Positions 23,490-37,635 are shown, numbered from the stretch's first letter. The stretch is 64,000 nt of DNA from Nomia melanderi (GCF_051020985.1 NC_135008.1:7316001-7380000); one strand, 5' to 3'. The notes: generated by a model not told the origin, from the sequence alone. Numbers and translations: made by a program.

Positions 23490-24075
23490 AACTGGAGAAG
23501 GAAATTCTATACCTAACCAAGACCACTATTGGACTACGAATCTTCATCTATACAAATTACCGAAGATTCCAGAATACGAGCAGGCTATGAGATTATCGCA
23601 AGTGTAAATAGGAATGAATAAATAGTTTGTTAATGATCATCGGATCATGGCGTTGAGTATACCTAAACTTTTTTCACAAGAATACCGTACACAGTTGTGA
23701 GGATTAAAGACAATACGATTGATCTTTTATTAAGGGAACACATGATTTCATACACAGTTTTCATTGTATAATATATGCGTGATACTGATCTGATTATAAA
23801 AAATTGACGCTATCTAAATTTCCCTAAATTAGTTATCAACTTATTGATAGGTAGTATCTTAACGTACGAGCACCATACTTTCTTGGCTGCTTTTGGAATC
23901 GAGGAAACTTTAGAACGAAAGCCGTCGTTCCTACGTACAAAAATACAAATTGAACGTATAAAAAAGAATTTAGTTTAAATATCGTTGCACCTTAGTTACT
24001 GCTGGAATTGACAATCATCAAGGCGCCGCCTCGTTCTTCCTGTAGAAACACTAGAAAACCGACAGAAATGGTGCA
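23490..24075. other. Tail-to-tail interval between OR-D and the ABCC gene
   Basis: About 590 bp between the converging stops, with no coding signal. It should hold both 3' UTRs. AATAAA occurs for the plus strand (23617) and TTTATT (a minus-strand AATAAA) near 23726. Confidence 0.6.
23617..23622 (+). terminator. Putative poly(A) signal of OR-D
   Basis: AATAAA in the same AATAAATAGTTT context as after OR-B, 128 bp past the stop. Confidence 0.5.
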
Positions 24076-27000
24076 TTAAATTATCTTGCGAAGCAATTTC
24101 ACGCTTAGTGTACCGTGATACGTGTTACTCACATTCTTCGCCACCTCAGTCAAACTGTTCGCCATCGCGGCACCGGTTTTCTGCACCATATCATAAAAGT
24201 AGCCCTTCTTTTGCAGCAAAACGTAGGGATGGTCGAATTCCTGAAACGAATTCAGCTCAGAAGTCGAGTTCCTTATTCCGCGGAACAAACGAAAAATAGA
24301 AAATTTCGAAATAAAGTACAGATAGCTTACAGATAGCTCTCAAATAGAAAATAAAAATAAAATCAATGAATAACAAATTCTTCGCAGAGTGAATGTACTG
24401 CTCTCACACAAGATAGTAACTTACATATCCTTGCATACTGTTCTACTGTTGCTGTATTTTGTCACAGACAATAAAGAGCACAAAAATAGCGACTTCAATT
24501 CACAAAGAATTAAATAAAATCAACACGTCAAATGTCGAGACCTTCCAAAATTCCGTGTTCAAATTTCGAGAATCTTAAATTTACATTCTCTGCGCTCTTT
24601 CGCACGGAAATCACGGAGTACTCGAGAAATCCACTTACAACTAGGCTACCCTGGTCCATCACAATGATCTTATCGCTGTCCATGACGGTGTTCAGCCTGT
24701 GCGCTATGGTGAAGACGGTGCAGTCCATAAATTTCTTCCTGACCGTCTGCTGGATCAAGGAATCCGTTTGCGGGTCAACGTTGGCGGTGGCTTCGTCGAG
24801 CACCATGATCTTGTTGTTCCTGATCAACGCGCGGACAAGGCACAATAATTGACGCTGGCCAACGCTGAAGTTCGAGCCCTCCTCGGCCACCTTCGTGTTC
24901 AGGCCGGCGGCCATTTCGGAGATGGTCTCTTTCAGTTCGACCTCCTCGAGGGCCTCCCAGAGAACGGTGTCCGTGTACTCGTCGAAGGGGTCCAGATTCC
25001 GGCGCAAACTGCCGGCGAACAGCACCGGTGTCTGCGGAATGATGCTGATCTTCGAGCGGAAATCGCGCAGCGCGACCGTATGGGTCGCTATGTCGTCTAT
25101 GGTGATCTCACCCTCGATGTACGCTAACCGGAAGAGCGCGCTGATCAGGGACGACTTGCCGGCGCCGGTCCTGCCGATCACGCCGACCTTCTCCTTCGGC
25201 ATGATCGTGAAGTTGATGTTCTTGAGAACATACGCACTTTTCGGTCCGTACTTCAGCTTCACGTCCTTGAACTGCACCAGCCCCTTCGTGGGCCACTTCT
25301 CGGGTGGCTTTTGGTCCTCGTTGCTGTCGAGGAAAGGTTCCTCCTCGAGATTGCTGTACTCCAAGACTCGCTCTATGGAGGTCATCATGTTCTCGAGCTC
25401 GGCCGTCTGCCGCATACCCCACTGCAGGATCCCGATGATCGAGGTGATTTGCGTGATAACCAGGCCGATATCGCCCGCGACTGCCAGGTCATCGAATACT
25501 AGGAATATGATCGTGATCAGCGCTATATAGACCATGCAGAGCGTTTCGATGTAGAGGCCGAACGCGCGCGAGATGGAGATGAATATAAACCAGGCGGATG
25601 AATGGAGGTCCTGGTGGTTGTCGAAGTCCCTTGTCACCGAGGCCTCGGCTTTGAACGCTCTGATCGTCGTCAGGCCCTGCAGCGTGGCGCCCACGTGGTC
25701 GAACACTGGCGATCGTGCTGGAAAATTCGAGGAAGGTTCAATGAATTTTTAACGTTACGCTCTAGAAGGTGTCGTCATTGATCGGAGCTTCTGTCGTTTG
25801 TCGTTAACACGTTCGACGCAGTGTCGCTGGAACCTCGTAGAATAGAATAGAATAGAAATGATGTTTTTTCGTAGGATACTGATACTCTTTAGTCTGATTC
25901 ATTTAACCAGTTGAATTGGAATTTATTTTGTATGTATTTGATTTTGTCCGAGAAACTTTTGACCTAAGACTGTAAGTGGTTAAGACGCATCAAAGAAACT
26001 ATTTGATATCTTTTTCGTGGTACAATGCAATTTTCACGGGCATAATTGGATTTTATCCAATCATCGAGTCCGCGCATGAGATTATCTTAACGGACAGCCA
26101 CGGCTACAAACGTGTCAACGCTAAATGCAATGTTTAATGTAATAAAATGACACTTACTGACGCCCTCCAGACGTTTAACGGCGCGACTGGTTGTAATGTA
26201 CACTACTCGCATGTAATACAAAATGGTGATAAGGATGAAAGTTGGTATCAGCAGCCAGAAACTGACGCTGGCGACGATCACTATAGCGCCCACGAATGTT
26301 AAGGACATTACTATAACGTCGAACATAGTGAACGGCAGTCTTTTGTCGATGATACCAATATCTATGGAGAACCTTGATTAAGAATTGATCCCGTTAACGT
26401 TGAAATTTTCTCAGTGCACGAAATGACATATCTTCGCGCGAGGCCAGCTTCGACAATTCAATCTCAATTTCAATCTAACACACATTCCTACATCCATATA
26501 GAAATCACAGGAGCGATTTGTGTCCGTACGAATGCACGAATGCATTTCCCAGTTTCCTCCGGAAGCGTAATTTCAGTAATCGAATAAAACCTGTCGAATC
26601 GAGCGTTTCAACTTATCTCGCAACTCCGCCGTGAACATCCTCGAGTTCGCGTCGCGCGTGCCCGCCATCTTGTCGCTCGAAGCCGGCCCCGTTCGCGCGC
26701 TACAATCCTCTTTAAATACCTGTTCAATATCCGTCCGACGGGGTTCGTATTATAAAAGTACATCGCGGCCCGCACGATGCTGCGGAACATCGCCGCATGC
26801 AAGTTTTTCGATGCCCGCATGCAAACCGCGTAGTACACGAACGTTTGCAACATATAGGCGACGACGATACCCATGGTCAGCCCACTGTAAAGATAAATAA
26901 GACCGTGACGAGGCAGTGGATCACTCCATTGAAAATCCATCGTACCATTCTCGGTCGAGACGAACGACGCTACCTCGGCGTTCACCCAATAAGCGAGCAT

Positions 27001-30000
27001 GTAATCGCTGCCGCTCGCCATCCCCTGGCTCATCACGAAAAACGCGACCATCGCGACGACCAGGAGAACGCTCTTGCTCGCTTTCAGATAAGCCAACAAC
27101 ACGCGGCCGGAAATCTTGCCCACGGTCCTGGTCTCGGCCACTTCGATTGGCTCCTCGGACCGGACCGCGTCGGCCTCTTCCTTCGCGTTCTCAACCAGTT
27201 TCTTCTCCTTCCTCTCCTCCGGCTCTTTCGCCTCTTTACTCTCTTCGACGTCCTGGAAGATCTTCATGATATCCAGATTCGTATTCTGAAGCTCCTCGAA
27301 GCTGCCCTTGGCCGCTATCCTCCCGTTGCTCATCACGATTATTTGATCGGCCGACTTCAGATACTGTATCTGGTGGGTGATCAGGATCCGGGTTTTGTTA
27401 CTTAGGTAACCGCTTATGCAGTCCTGCACGATGCGGCTGCCCACGTGCGGATCCACCGCGGATAGGGGATCGTCTAAAAGGTAAATGTCGGCGTCCGCGT
27501 AGACGGCTCGCGCGAGATTGATCCTGGCGCGTTGACCGCCGCTTAAATTGATCCCCCTTTCGCCTACCATGGTCCTGTCGCCGTGCGATAGACTCTCCAA
27601 GTCTTTGGTCAACTGGCAGACGCGGATCACCTCGTTGTACCGCGCCTCGTTCATCGGCTGATCGAACAGAATGTTCTGTTTCACGGAGGACGCGAAAAGC
27701 CAAGATTGCTGGTCCGCGAAACTGATCTTCCCATGGACCTCCAGGACACCTTCCTCCAGAGGCAACTCGCGCAGGATCGCCTGCAACAGGCTGCTCTTTC
27801 CGGAACCTATCTGGCCTATCACAACTATGAAGTCACCTGCCTTGATCGACAGATTAACGTTCTGCAGCGTGTACTCGCGGAATTCGTCCCATCTGGCGGT
27901 GACGTTCTTCAGGTAGACCGGCATGGATTGCGAGGCCATTTCGTTCGGTCGCTCCTGGGGCACCGATCGTTCCGGGTGCATCATGAATTTCTCGAGACGT
28001 CTGATGGACACTATTGCCTCGGCTAATTGGTGGACACCTAAGGGAATCATTTATCGTGGGAACGGTGTAAGTTACTAGATTTTTCTCTGACGAGATTTTT
28101 GGGAGCTCGCGTTTCCACCGACTGAAAGAACTGCCGAAATCTACTAACTTTCGAGATATACTAGCAAATGAATACTTATAATTCATTAAATTTATTTAAT
28201 AATTATGATTAAATGTATTTACAACGGAAAATGTATAAATACAGGTAGAATGTAAACACATAAGTAAATACTATTCTCTTGTCTTTACTAATATATACTG
28301 ATATTTAATCATTCATCAGACTTTGCCAGCGTTTTGCAATCAATCAAAACATTCAAGAACTTCGATTTTTAGGTTTCTTCCTGTTTAATCAATTACGAAC
28401 GGTAAATTGATTCCACTTGGCTCCTCGCGGCGGGAACTTTCCATCGGTTAAAAGCATGCGGCGTAATATTGTATCAACGGTCGGGAATGTGTCAACAATC
28501 TCACGTGATCGAAGAGGTAAATATTAACCCTCGAAAGACTAAGGGAAGGTGATCTTGGGTATCGGTCATTAAAAACATTTCACATCTTAGGTGAATGTCT
28601 GAAGAAAAATGATTTATATCGAAGATGTATTAATAGAAATTAGTTTCATGCGTGAATGATATTGCTGGATTTCGAGGTCTAGTCTTTCTAGGGATCATTT
28701 CGAGCAAACATACTCAATGAAACAACTTACTCAAGGCGAAGCCAATGGTCATCGAGCTTCGTAAAATAGCGTAAAACGCTGTTGTCATGAATACTTTCTC
28801 GACATCGATGCTGTGGCCGCTTAAGACGTACGTCAATATCGTTATGAATAAGCCGACTCGAGGGACATAGGCGTCGAACGTTAAACCGAACTGCTCGATG
28901 ATGGAGTATTTTTTGATCACATCCACCTCTTTCCTGAAGGCACATTAAATTTTTCCAGGGACTTCAAATATTGTCTCTCGTCAATTTCAAATTGGAATCG
29001 TCGTATGATCATTGTAATACGAATATTCATTTTCACAATGATACTAACCCTTTGCACGCGGAAGTTTTTCACTAGAAATATTTTAACACTTTCTGATGAG
29101 ATAAATACATTTTGTGAGACTAAGTCGGAAAGGAGTCATACGTATATTGAGGAACGAAGCTATTTTATTTCAATATTCTTCAAATTGATGAGTTATACAG
29201 GGTACAATGTTAAATATCAAATTTTATAGTTTCACTGTATGAAATCAAGTGATGGGTGAGTCACCTCTCGAGTGCAAAGGGTTAAAAGAAACTGGCATGA
29301 AATAAAATTCAATATTCTTTGTCGATGGTCTCGGTTAAATTGAAAGTAAAATTCTATAAGATTCCATGGAAACTTCTGTTTTATGAACATTCGAAGTAAA
29401 TGAACATACACTGTAAATGTAGGACGTTTGGCAGTTTAATGGTAACGTATAACCATTGAAAATAATTCGAATGAGAATTCGAATAAAGGAATTTTACATA
29501 TAGTATCTCTCACCGCCTGGCTTTTTCCACGAGGAGAGAATACGGGACCTCCCAAACGTACATCTTGATCACTTCCACCCCAGCGATGATCTGATTCATC
29601 AAACTTAGCCTATCGTCGGTTTTCTTCGCTGAGCCATCAGTCAAACGCAACACTTTCCGTCCAAAATACACTAAAAGAAGTATACAAAAAGAGTATGAAA
29701 TGTAGTGATATTACACGTAAATAATTTATTGAATAGAAACCCAAAGTACATAAAGAACGAATCACAACTAACGATAGAAAATATTCGCAGACACTGTTTC
29801 AAATTATTACTCGCTTCATTACCACTAAATTTAATTAATGATATTAATTCTTCCTTCGGTACGAATAACACTCCATTAACTCCTTGCCCTATGATTTCTT
29901 TCCCAACTCTGATCGATACGATTACTTCATTAATCATTTCTTGGAGAAAGAGAAAAATTATACGTTATGCCTGTGTTTCCTAAATATAATAATTGATTAC

Positions 30001-32426
30001 AGAAGAATAATATTTTACTTCGAATTCGTATGAACTGAGTAATTATGTTTGAGTAATTTATTAATTATGAGTAATTTATGTTAAAAATCTTCACCACGAG
30101 TCTAGCACGTTGTTATAAGGCAAGGGGTTAAGAAAAATCATTTGTCTCGATTCAATACGATCGGAACTATTAACCTTCAACGTTCTGAAATCGAATTGCC
30201 GTGAAACTTCAAGCTGCAATTCCTACAGAAACGAACAGTGGAAAAAGGAGAGAGAAGAGAAGAGAATTAACTTACTCTGCAACGGTATGCCCAGTATAAA
30301 CGCTATCATCCCAGTAATGGCGCCGAATCCGATCTCCCGGAATATCAGATACGTGATCAGAATCATCTGGATCGGTCCGATCCATAAGTAATGAATGCCG
30401 AATACAAAATAATTGAGCCTGTTGACGTCGTTGCTCAGGAAGTTCACCATCTGCAACACCGGCGACGAGTAAGTCATACAATCCGAGCACGTCGGCCAGT
30501 ATTAGATAACCAAGGAAGTTCCCACGATTTTCGTTTTCCTCTCTCGCTCCAACCGTTCGAACTTTTTGGTTACCTAATAATTCGATTAATCCCTTTGTTA
30601 CTTGTCCAGCGGATGTTTCGTTCTCGAGGACGGAATTGGACAGTTTCAGGATCTTCCTGTAGATCAGAGTGCAGCAAGCCACCCTGATTTTCATCCCCAC
30701 GTGCATCAACGCCTGGAGGGACCAATGGAGGATTATTGCGTCGACGAGTGGCAACAGACAGAACGCTGGCACGTAATAGTACATGTCCTGGCTCCATTCT
30801 CTTTTATTCCCGGAGAAGTATCGCAATAATCTAGCTAGCAGGAACGGTTGAGCGATTCTAAAATAAATCATAATTACGTGGACGCGACGTTTCGTTCGGT
30901 TTTCCCGCACAGACTGAGGCAATAGGTTACGTCAAAAAGATAAAGTGAACTGTATCCGAGAAACAATAATTTCCATGCGTTTCGCGTCGGTTAAATCCAT
31001 CATTTTTATATTTGACATCGAACGAAATTGCATGGAATGTCGCTCTGATATCAGACAAACGTTAGAACAGTATGCCTATTGAGTCACCCTGTACGTCGCT
31101 CGGAGAAAAGCACATTCTGCTCGAAAGAATTGTTAAACGAATTTCCCCTGCGTCTCTTATTGGAAACGAGTCACGCGATACGATCTTTTCGTGTAACTAT
31201 TACCTACTCGTCATGATAAATGGATTCTGCGGTCAGAAATATAAGAGATCCTCGTGACTTTCGTGCATCTGTACTGAAAACGACAGGACGCGCACAATAA
31301 AGACGTATTATTGATACTTTTTTGCAGAGATAAGTGGATCGTGTTACTATGATTAATGACGCGTCAACATTGTACCACCAGTTAACCCCTTAACTACGAA
31401 ACTGTTCTATGGACGATACACGGACTCTCTGATCGCTGGTGTTTCGTAACGGGTTCCAAGAACCGAGAACACGAGGACAGCATGGTTTTTATAGAACGAA
31501 TCTTCGATTTCTCAGATGTCCCTTCTGTCGTGTGTCATTAACTCCTCGTGCGGAGAGATTCTGTTAAAGGGTGGGAAACTGAAATGACCTGATGCTTCGT
31601 ATTGATAATAGAAAGATGCAAAAAGATTCGAATGTAGCGATGAGATGAAACGAAGCTTAGTAAGTCATTCACTCGAGGATAATGTCGATTCAAGTATCTA
31701 TATTTTCAATTGTTTCATTGAATCTTGCGCGTAGCCCTATTCTTCTATTATTCTCGTATGCATTTAACTTAAATATTTAGTATTTTAAATTAAACTTCGT
31801 ACTGCTATAGGAAATATTTAAATGAAATACCTTCGTCGCTTAATTTATCTGTGATGCAGTAAAATTATAAAATTTGATATTTGACATTGAACCGTGTATA
31901 ATGCACCGACGCGTGAAATATTGGGATAAAAATACTTTGTTTCTCAATGTACCTGTGATTTCTCTTCGAGTTAATTTCAAAAAATATCATCTTTGTCTAG
32001 TTAGAAAATGTTAAGTGTTTCTAACGAAATACTTCCGAGCGCAAAGGGTTAAAAGAGTGGTCCGTCCCTTTTCGATTTGCCTAATTCAAACGTGGTTTTT
32101 TAATTTTTTCGAGCAGCATTTCGTGTATTTATTAAATAACCGAGTTATATGGAATTCATTGAATGTTACCGTACCGTATAACAAATTCTATAAAAAACAC
32201 CCACAATCCGGCGTACATGACTAAGCCGCCGAAGCAGTTGTAGAGTACTCTGTACAAGCTCGGCTTCGAGCCGTCCTTTCTCTTCTCGCATCGTTTCGCC
32301 TCTTCCTCCCAATTTTTCACGATGCGCTGCCCTAAATAGCTGCTCTTGTCTTCCTCTAACGGAGAGTAGAGATCGCTCTCATCTAACTCCCGCTTGTAAC
32401 CGACAACGAACAGCTTCAATATCCAC
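24076..32426 (-). CDS. ABCC-family transporter, MRP4-like (lethal(2)03659 type), first exon not located
   Basis: A full-size ABC exporter (TMD1-NBD1-TMD2-NBD2) of the plasma membrane, expected to pump organic anions or conjugates. Nine exons on the minus strand, in order: 32175-32426, 30602-30857, 30276-30450, 29514-29670, 28731-28933, 26720-28037, 26158-26372, 24639-25717, 24076-24240. All phases agree and give about 1272 residues (MRP4 is about 1300). NBD1 shows Walker A GQIGSGKSS, signature LSGGQRARINLARA and Walker B IYLLDDPLSAVD. NBD2 shows GRTGAGKSS, FSVGQRQLLCLVRAL and IMVLDEAT, with H-loop FTIAHRL. Asp replaces the catalytic Glu in NBD1 only, the usual ABCC asymmetry. KRELDESDLY and TLQGLTTIRAF are typical of the family. 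No extra N-terminal TMD0 is seen. The start codon and about 25-40 residues must lie upstream of 32426. The exact orthologue is not certain. Confidence 0.93.
29044..29285. mobile_element. Family A MITE in an ABCC intron
   Basis: Left CTAACCCTTTGCACGCGGAA, right CTCGAGTGCAAAGGGTTAA. The left TTAA has decayed to CTAA. Confidence 0.78.
29876..30131. mobile_element. TTAA-flanked MITE, family F, in an ABCC intron
   Basis: Left TTAACTCCTTGCCCTATGAT, right AAGGCAAGGGGTTAA. Confidence 0.78.
32049..32052. mobile_element. Right end of a family A MITE in the ABCC gene
   Basis: TTAA preceded by CCGAGCGCAAAGGG. Sequence to the left resembles the A-family interior, but the left terminus is not clear. Confidence 0.45.
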
Positions 32427-34967
32427 CTGCCCGTTAAAAGAACGATTAAGAAGGAAACCATTACGAAGCTCATCGTTGACGACGATAACACTGTGAAACA
32501 AATTTGAACTTTTTTTTCTGTCTTGCAATGATCACTAGGTGGTTCTTATAGAGTTCCTTGCCCTGAATACGAATCCGAACACGAAATTCCTAAGGTCACG
32601 TCCAGTTTTCGAAGGAAATGGGTTTTCGTAAAAACGGTCGAATTTTTCGGAGAACCAAGTGTTACGTGAGAACTAAAAACGATAGGCAGTTAAAATTTGT
32701 CGTAAAAGATAGGGGAGAGTTGCCAGAATATGTAGCTATAAAAATTTCGAATATTGGGTGTCATTAAATGTTTGTAAATGATGATCGAGGTTTAAAAAAG
32801 TATAGATGCGCGTACTTTGTACGCACTTCTGTTACATTTCTACGGATTTGCTGTGGACCATTGGATTCTGCAGACGTTTCAAAAGCTTTCTCATAATTAT
32901 TATGAATATTTATGAAACAATTAAACATTATATATAAGAAGTGACCGGTGTCCGGGTCTATGCAGCGCACCTAATGGTTATTACAAAACAAACGTCGCGT
33001 TCCACAGTGTAATCGACGCATCTCGCGCGACTGACGCGGATAAACAAATCAGTGCGAAGTAACATCTGACGTCATTGGTTCGCATCTTCATTCTTTCGCG
33101 AAGCGAGATACGTTGAAACGAAGTCGAAACTTTTATACTCTTACGAGAACGATATTATCGACAGAACGTTGGCATTCTGCCGCGGATTCTTCACTTCCGT
33201 CCTCTGATTTTTGTCCATTCTGGCGAAGCCGGCAGTCCTCGGTCATCTCAAAGAGTTTAGGAAGGCATATCTATGTTGCGTATCCCATTGTTCTGCGAAC
33301 AAGTTGCATTATTATGAACAACGGAGAACGTTCCTCGGAAATAATCTTTGATCGTTTGCCGAAGATCGTTCGATATTATAGTCGGACTGTTCGGTGTTAC
33401 TTAATACCACGAAGATTTAGTAATTGTCATTCTTGCAATATTAATTAATAATATTCATTAACGGTATTTACGAATTTATACGTAAGCTGTAATTGGTAAC
33501 AGGATAAAGCGAATGAACAATTCGAGCAATTTTGGACGCTGAAGTTAAGGAAACATTAATCTGATGAGAATAAAATCAGGAAACGTTAATTCTTCTTCCA
33601 GTGGTCTTGGATGAATGAGAATGAGCTAAAAGAAAGTGAAACTGAGAATGCCTAGCCTCCGCGGAATGAAACTCATCGAAACGATCGCCGATATTCAAAG
33701 AAACACGTGCGTACTCCTCGGAAGTAACATTAGATGTAAGACAATCTTTATCACTGGTAAATTAGACTCGACCTGTTTATATAGAAACTTATGTCTACCT
33801 TCCAAGAAAAATAGAGATAGCAGAAGTGATATCAACTCTAAAGTAAGCGATTATTAGTTTCTAATTGCTTGGGATGATAGTGTTGCATCATGGAGGCACT
33901 TCGAATTTCCGACGATTATTATGGCACACCAAGTTCCATAATTAGTTATACCTATATCTCATTTCTTGATTTTTCGAAACGTTAATTCGCTACTGTCTTT
34001 ATGAACAAATTCTAACTGCACTTTGCATGCCACGAATACTATTTTATCGATGAATCGTGATCCGATAGAAACAAAACCAGAGAACCGCAACTAAATGAGT
34101 CACGGCACGTGCGCGCACTTGACCGTGTTTTGATAGCTTTTCCATTATTCCTCGAATAAACGATCATCGGAACGTGTATGATTATGCGGAAGAAATTGTT
34201 GGTTTCCGATCGAGGCCGATGTTCGTTAATTTTTAACATCGTTCCTTCGAGTGCTAGTCTCGAGGCTAGATCCTCGCTTGGAGTGAATTACCGTGCGTTG
34301 TTTCTTCGCTACCGAAGAACAATACCGTGTACTCACGTGAGATAAAAATCTCGAATTCTAACGATTCGAACGTTAACAATTTAATCTCGAGAATAACTCT
34401 TACGGACACACTGAATTTTAACACGTCGAATAATGTACCGGTACCCAATGTGTTAACTATAATCGCACTGGTAGCCATTTACTGTACATAATGAATAATA
34501 ATCTCTTTGCAAAATTGCAAAGTTCAACGTGCCAAAACTAGCTACGCTAATGAACCGAGTAACGTAACAAGGTATACTATACACATGTCTATTGCTGAAT
34601 TATTACTAATGCTAGCTCAGCAAAAGCAAAAATACCCGACGTTCATATATCTTCAGTCTAAACAAAGGCGATAGAAAGGCAGCCAGATGTGTCTGTATTT
34701 TGTCACGCCAAGTCAAGAGGCTCTCCTTCGGGCAAACCCATAAACGATCTTGTAAAGAAAAGCGGACCCCAATTTACTTTTGGGTGTTCTGTGTCATTCG
34801 TATTCGAGAACTTGAAAGAGCTAGACGGGTTTTTCAAAGCCGTTAGAATAAAGTCACACTGTAAAATATATACCGTTTCATTATTTAATCACCCATTTCC
34901 AATATCTATAATATCTATAAATATAAGCCAATTGAAATCTTAGGAACTGATAGATTTAACGTTCGAG

Positions 34968-35050
34968 AATTTAACACTGGAAGTACAAGATGTGTCAAAA
35001 TGACACCTGATTTCTTCTGTTATAATTATTGAAAAAGTAGAGATGCTTCT
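34968..35050. repeat. Family E repeat fragment
   Basis: TTAACACTGGAAGTACAAG followed by the palindrome GTGTCAAAATGACAC. Nearly identical to the copy at 37649, including flanking GATTTAACGTTCGAGAAT. A right inverted terminus is not obvious. Confidence 0.6.
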
Positions 35051-35630
35051 GTGAGAAATCGTTAAAGAAGTCGATTTAGTAATACTTAGCGAAATCTTTA
35101 AAACTGACAGATTTAACGTTCAATAATATAATAAACACGGAATATAGAATACTGCTTTTTCATACTGTTCAATTGGAATGTCGCTAATATGTCCGTTTAC
35201 GACTTACCATTTCCAATTCTCTCAAAAACGAATTCGTGCTGGATAAACCTTCGAGTTCGATTATCTCGCGAATGGAGCGCCTTATGAGAAAATTCTATTC
35301 TACGCGTTCAACTTATTTTTACACGTAGATTCACTGTTTGTCCGGCCTGCTACGATTTCAGGAGCAGCCCTCGTACGCTTCTGATTACCTCGTAACACTT
35401 GAGCGTCTTCGGTAGACGATGAACACTATCGCGAGCCACTGATGCCGACTTCGGAGCAGTCTTCGGATCACTAGACCCGAGGAGCTGTCCTTAACGCTTT
35501 AATATTAAACGGAATCTACTGTAGCCGTCTGTTTGATCGGGGAAGAGCTTCTAAATTAATCACGCGTGGAATATTTGTCACCTTAATCAAGTCTGATTTA
35601 TGGAGTTCTAATTTCAAAGTATTTTGATCC

Positions 35631-35819
35631 GTGCGCATATACACTGTCGGAGCAACATGTGGGGCCGGCTGGGTGTTAGCGTTTCTCTCCCTGATGTCAA
35701 CGTTGCCACCGAACGAGAATCAGGCCTTCTGCCGTCGGTACAGCTGCCGTTCGAGCGTGCACGACACGGACCACTGCCAAAAACACAGCGAACCGACGAC
35801 TTTAATAGAATTTAATTGA
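35631..35819 (+). CDS. Possible exon of a small secreted cysteine-rich peptide
   Basis: Reads a hydrophobic run (AGWVLAFLSLMSTL) followed by a polar segment with regularly spaced cysteines (FCRRYSCRSS and DTDHCQ) before a stop. This resembles a signal peptide plus a short mature peptide. There is no clear in-frame ATG before the hydrophobic run, so an upstream exon would be needed. I recognise no family. A chance reading frame is quite possible. Confidence 0.2.
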   Translation: MRIYTVGATCGAGWVLAFLSLMSTLPPNENQAFCRRYSCRSSVHDTDHCQKHSEPTTLIEFN

Positions 35820-35896
35820 ATTACCGTTCGAACGTCAGACCGAGAAACAATTCACCGAATGACAGGGAACAATTACGCGTCACGATACACGTGCGT

Positions 35897-36119
35897 TCAA
35901 CGCTGGAACTACCAGATGGGTCAAAATGACCCATTCCTTGATTTTTCCTTTGGGATCACTGGAAAGGTACGAATACTTTGAGAAACGACTAAAGAAGCTG
36001 ATTAAGTAATACCTAAACTGAAATACGAGCCAATTGAAATCTTAATAGATTCACGCTTTCAGCTTTTTATAAAGACATTTTAAAAAGACCGTTTAGGTGG
36101 TCGGTAGTTCTAGCGTTAA
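35897..36119. mobile_element. TTAA-flanked MITE, family E
   Basis: Left TCAACGCTGGAACTACCAG with the palindrome GGGTCAAAATGACCC, right CGGTAGTTCTAGCGTTAA. About 223 bp. Confidence 0.72.
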
Positions 36120-37635
36120 CGCGCTGATACACTTCTGTTTCTAGGAAATAAATAAATCATTCGAGTACAGAGAATTCTGGAGCATGCACGCTGCTTTTAT
36201 CTTTCGTAGTCTGATTTCGGTGAAGTGTGCGTACACGTGTAACAACGTATAGTTCTACGCGCGAAACATCGACAACTTTGTGATATCGCTCGAATATTTG
36301 TTGTAATTTCTATGGGGATCGTTTCAAACGAATCGAAGAAATGGAAAATTGGAGCGCTCCGTGTATGTGTGACCTTCCGTCAATAAGCGAACAGCGTACG
36401 CGCGCGTCTCGCATTTCAATTGAGTTTGAAGCGGCATATTCCATTGTGGCCCGCAACATGCTTATTAGCTTTATCGCCGGGCGCCGATTGATTTACAGCG
36501 CGTTTAACGCGTGCATTTGAAACGCCGAGTAGGACTGATACTTCCGGCGACGCTAATTGCCAGCGCACGACCAAACGTGAAAAATAGGCTGCGGGTGTTT
36601 ATGCAAATCGAAGATTCTGCTGATGAATTAAAATTCAGTACAAAGAAATTCGCTGTTTCGCGAGTTAGAAGACAAGAGGAAGATAATTTCATTCAGAAGA
36701 AGAAATCGAGCGAGTATTATTAAAATTAGTATACAATCAATAGATGCTTCTAATGGGTGACTGTTACACAGTATCCACTAGCTAGATAATTAATTCGGTA
36801 AGTAGCATTGAACAACCGACGTGCACGTTATGTTACTGTCATTTAGAATGCAAATCAAACTCTATTTCTATGATTCTTACGAAGATAGAACTCATTTGAA
36901 TGTAGATAAGTTGATATATAGGATAATGTGAACTGTCCTCGCCACTTTCCTCATGAGTATTCAGCTCTTCATTTGTATCATTAGGTGGTTAAATGTTATA
37001 GAGAATGGAACGGGAATAATTCACTTCAACGGTATTATAAATTCTAACAAGGTGACAAGTTTAAAAATACTTTGCAATATTAATTTCTGTTATTTTAAAC
37101 CCTATTTGCCGACGTTCGAGGAAAGTTTGCCTCCCTTATCTTCGGCAGTCTAAACAAAATTGGATGCCTGAGATCCTCGAGAGAACGGTATTTACTTACA
37201 TTAGAGAGACGATCGTATCGCACCCCCGTTAATGATGATATCAAACGATATTTATCTCTAAACCAAGCTACCCAGCTACCGTCTGCGCATCGTTTTCTTT
37301 TTCTTTGAACCGTTATCAGCAGATGGATTTACAATGTGGCTCGGGGTTTTGAGTGGAGGATAAGTCAACGCACCGCTCCACAGACGACTGTCTAGATAAA
37401 CATGCGTTTACATTTAATGACGCACACCTGATTTCCTTGTAGACATACATATTATTTGCCGATTATATATAAACGAATCGCTATCAAACGGTGCTCCTGT
37501 GTCACGCCAACAGGAACGTTCGAGGCTACCGACTGACTGTTTCAATTGTAAAACGGGGAAAGATTCGATCGTTCAGATTTTAATATTTGAGAATCCCCCA
37601 ACATTGTGAGAGAAATCTTTGAAACCGATAGATTT

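Noticed and set aside
24895..25530. 211-codon plus-strand open frame
   Set aside because: Antisense to NBD2 of the ABCC gene, which has clear Walker and signature motifs in the other strand.
26797..27405. 202-codon plus-strand open frame
   Set aside because: Antisense to NBD1/TMD2 of the ABCC gene.
34689..34943. 84-codon plus-strand open frame in the intergenic interval
   Set aside because: No recognisable domain and no splice context. I could not support it as a gene.
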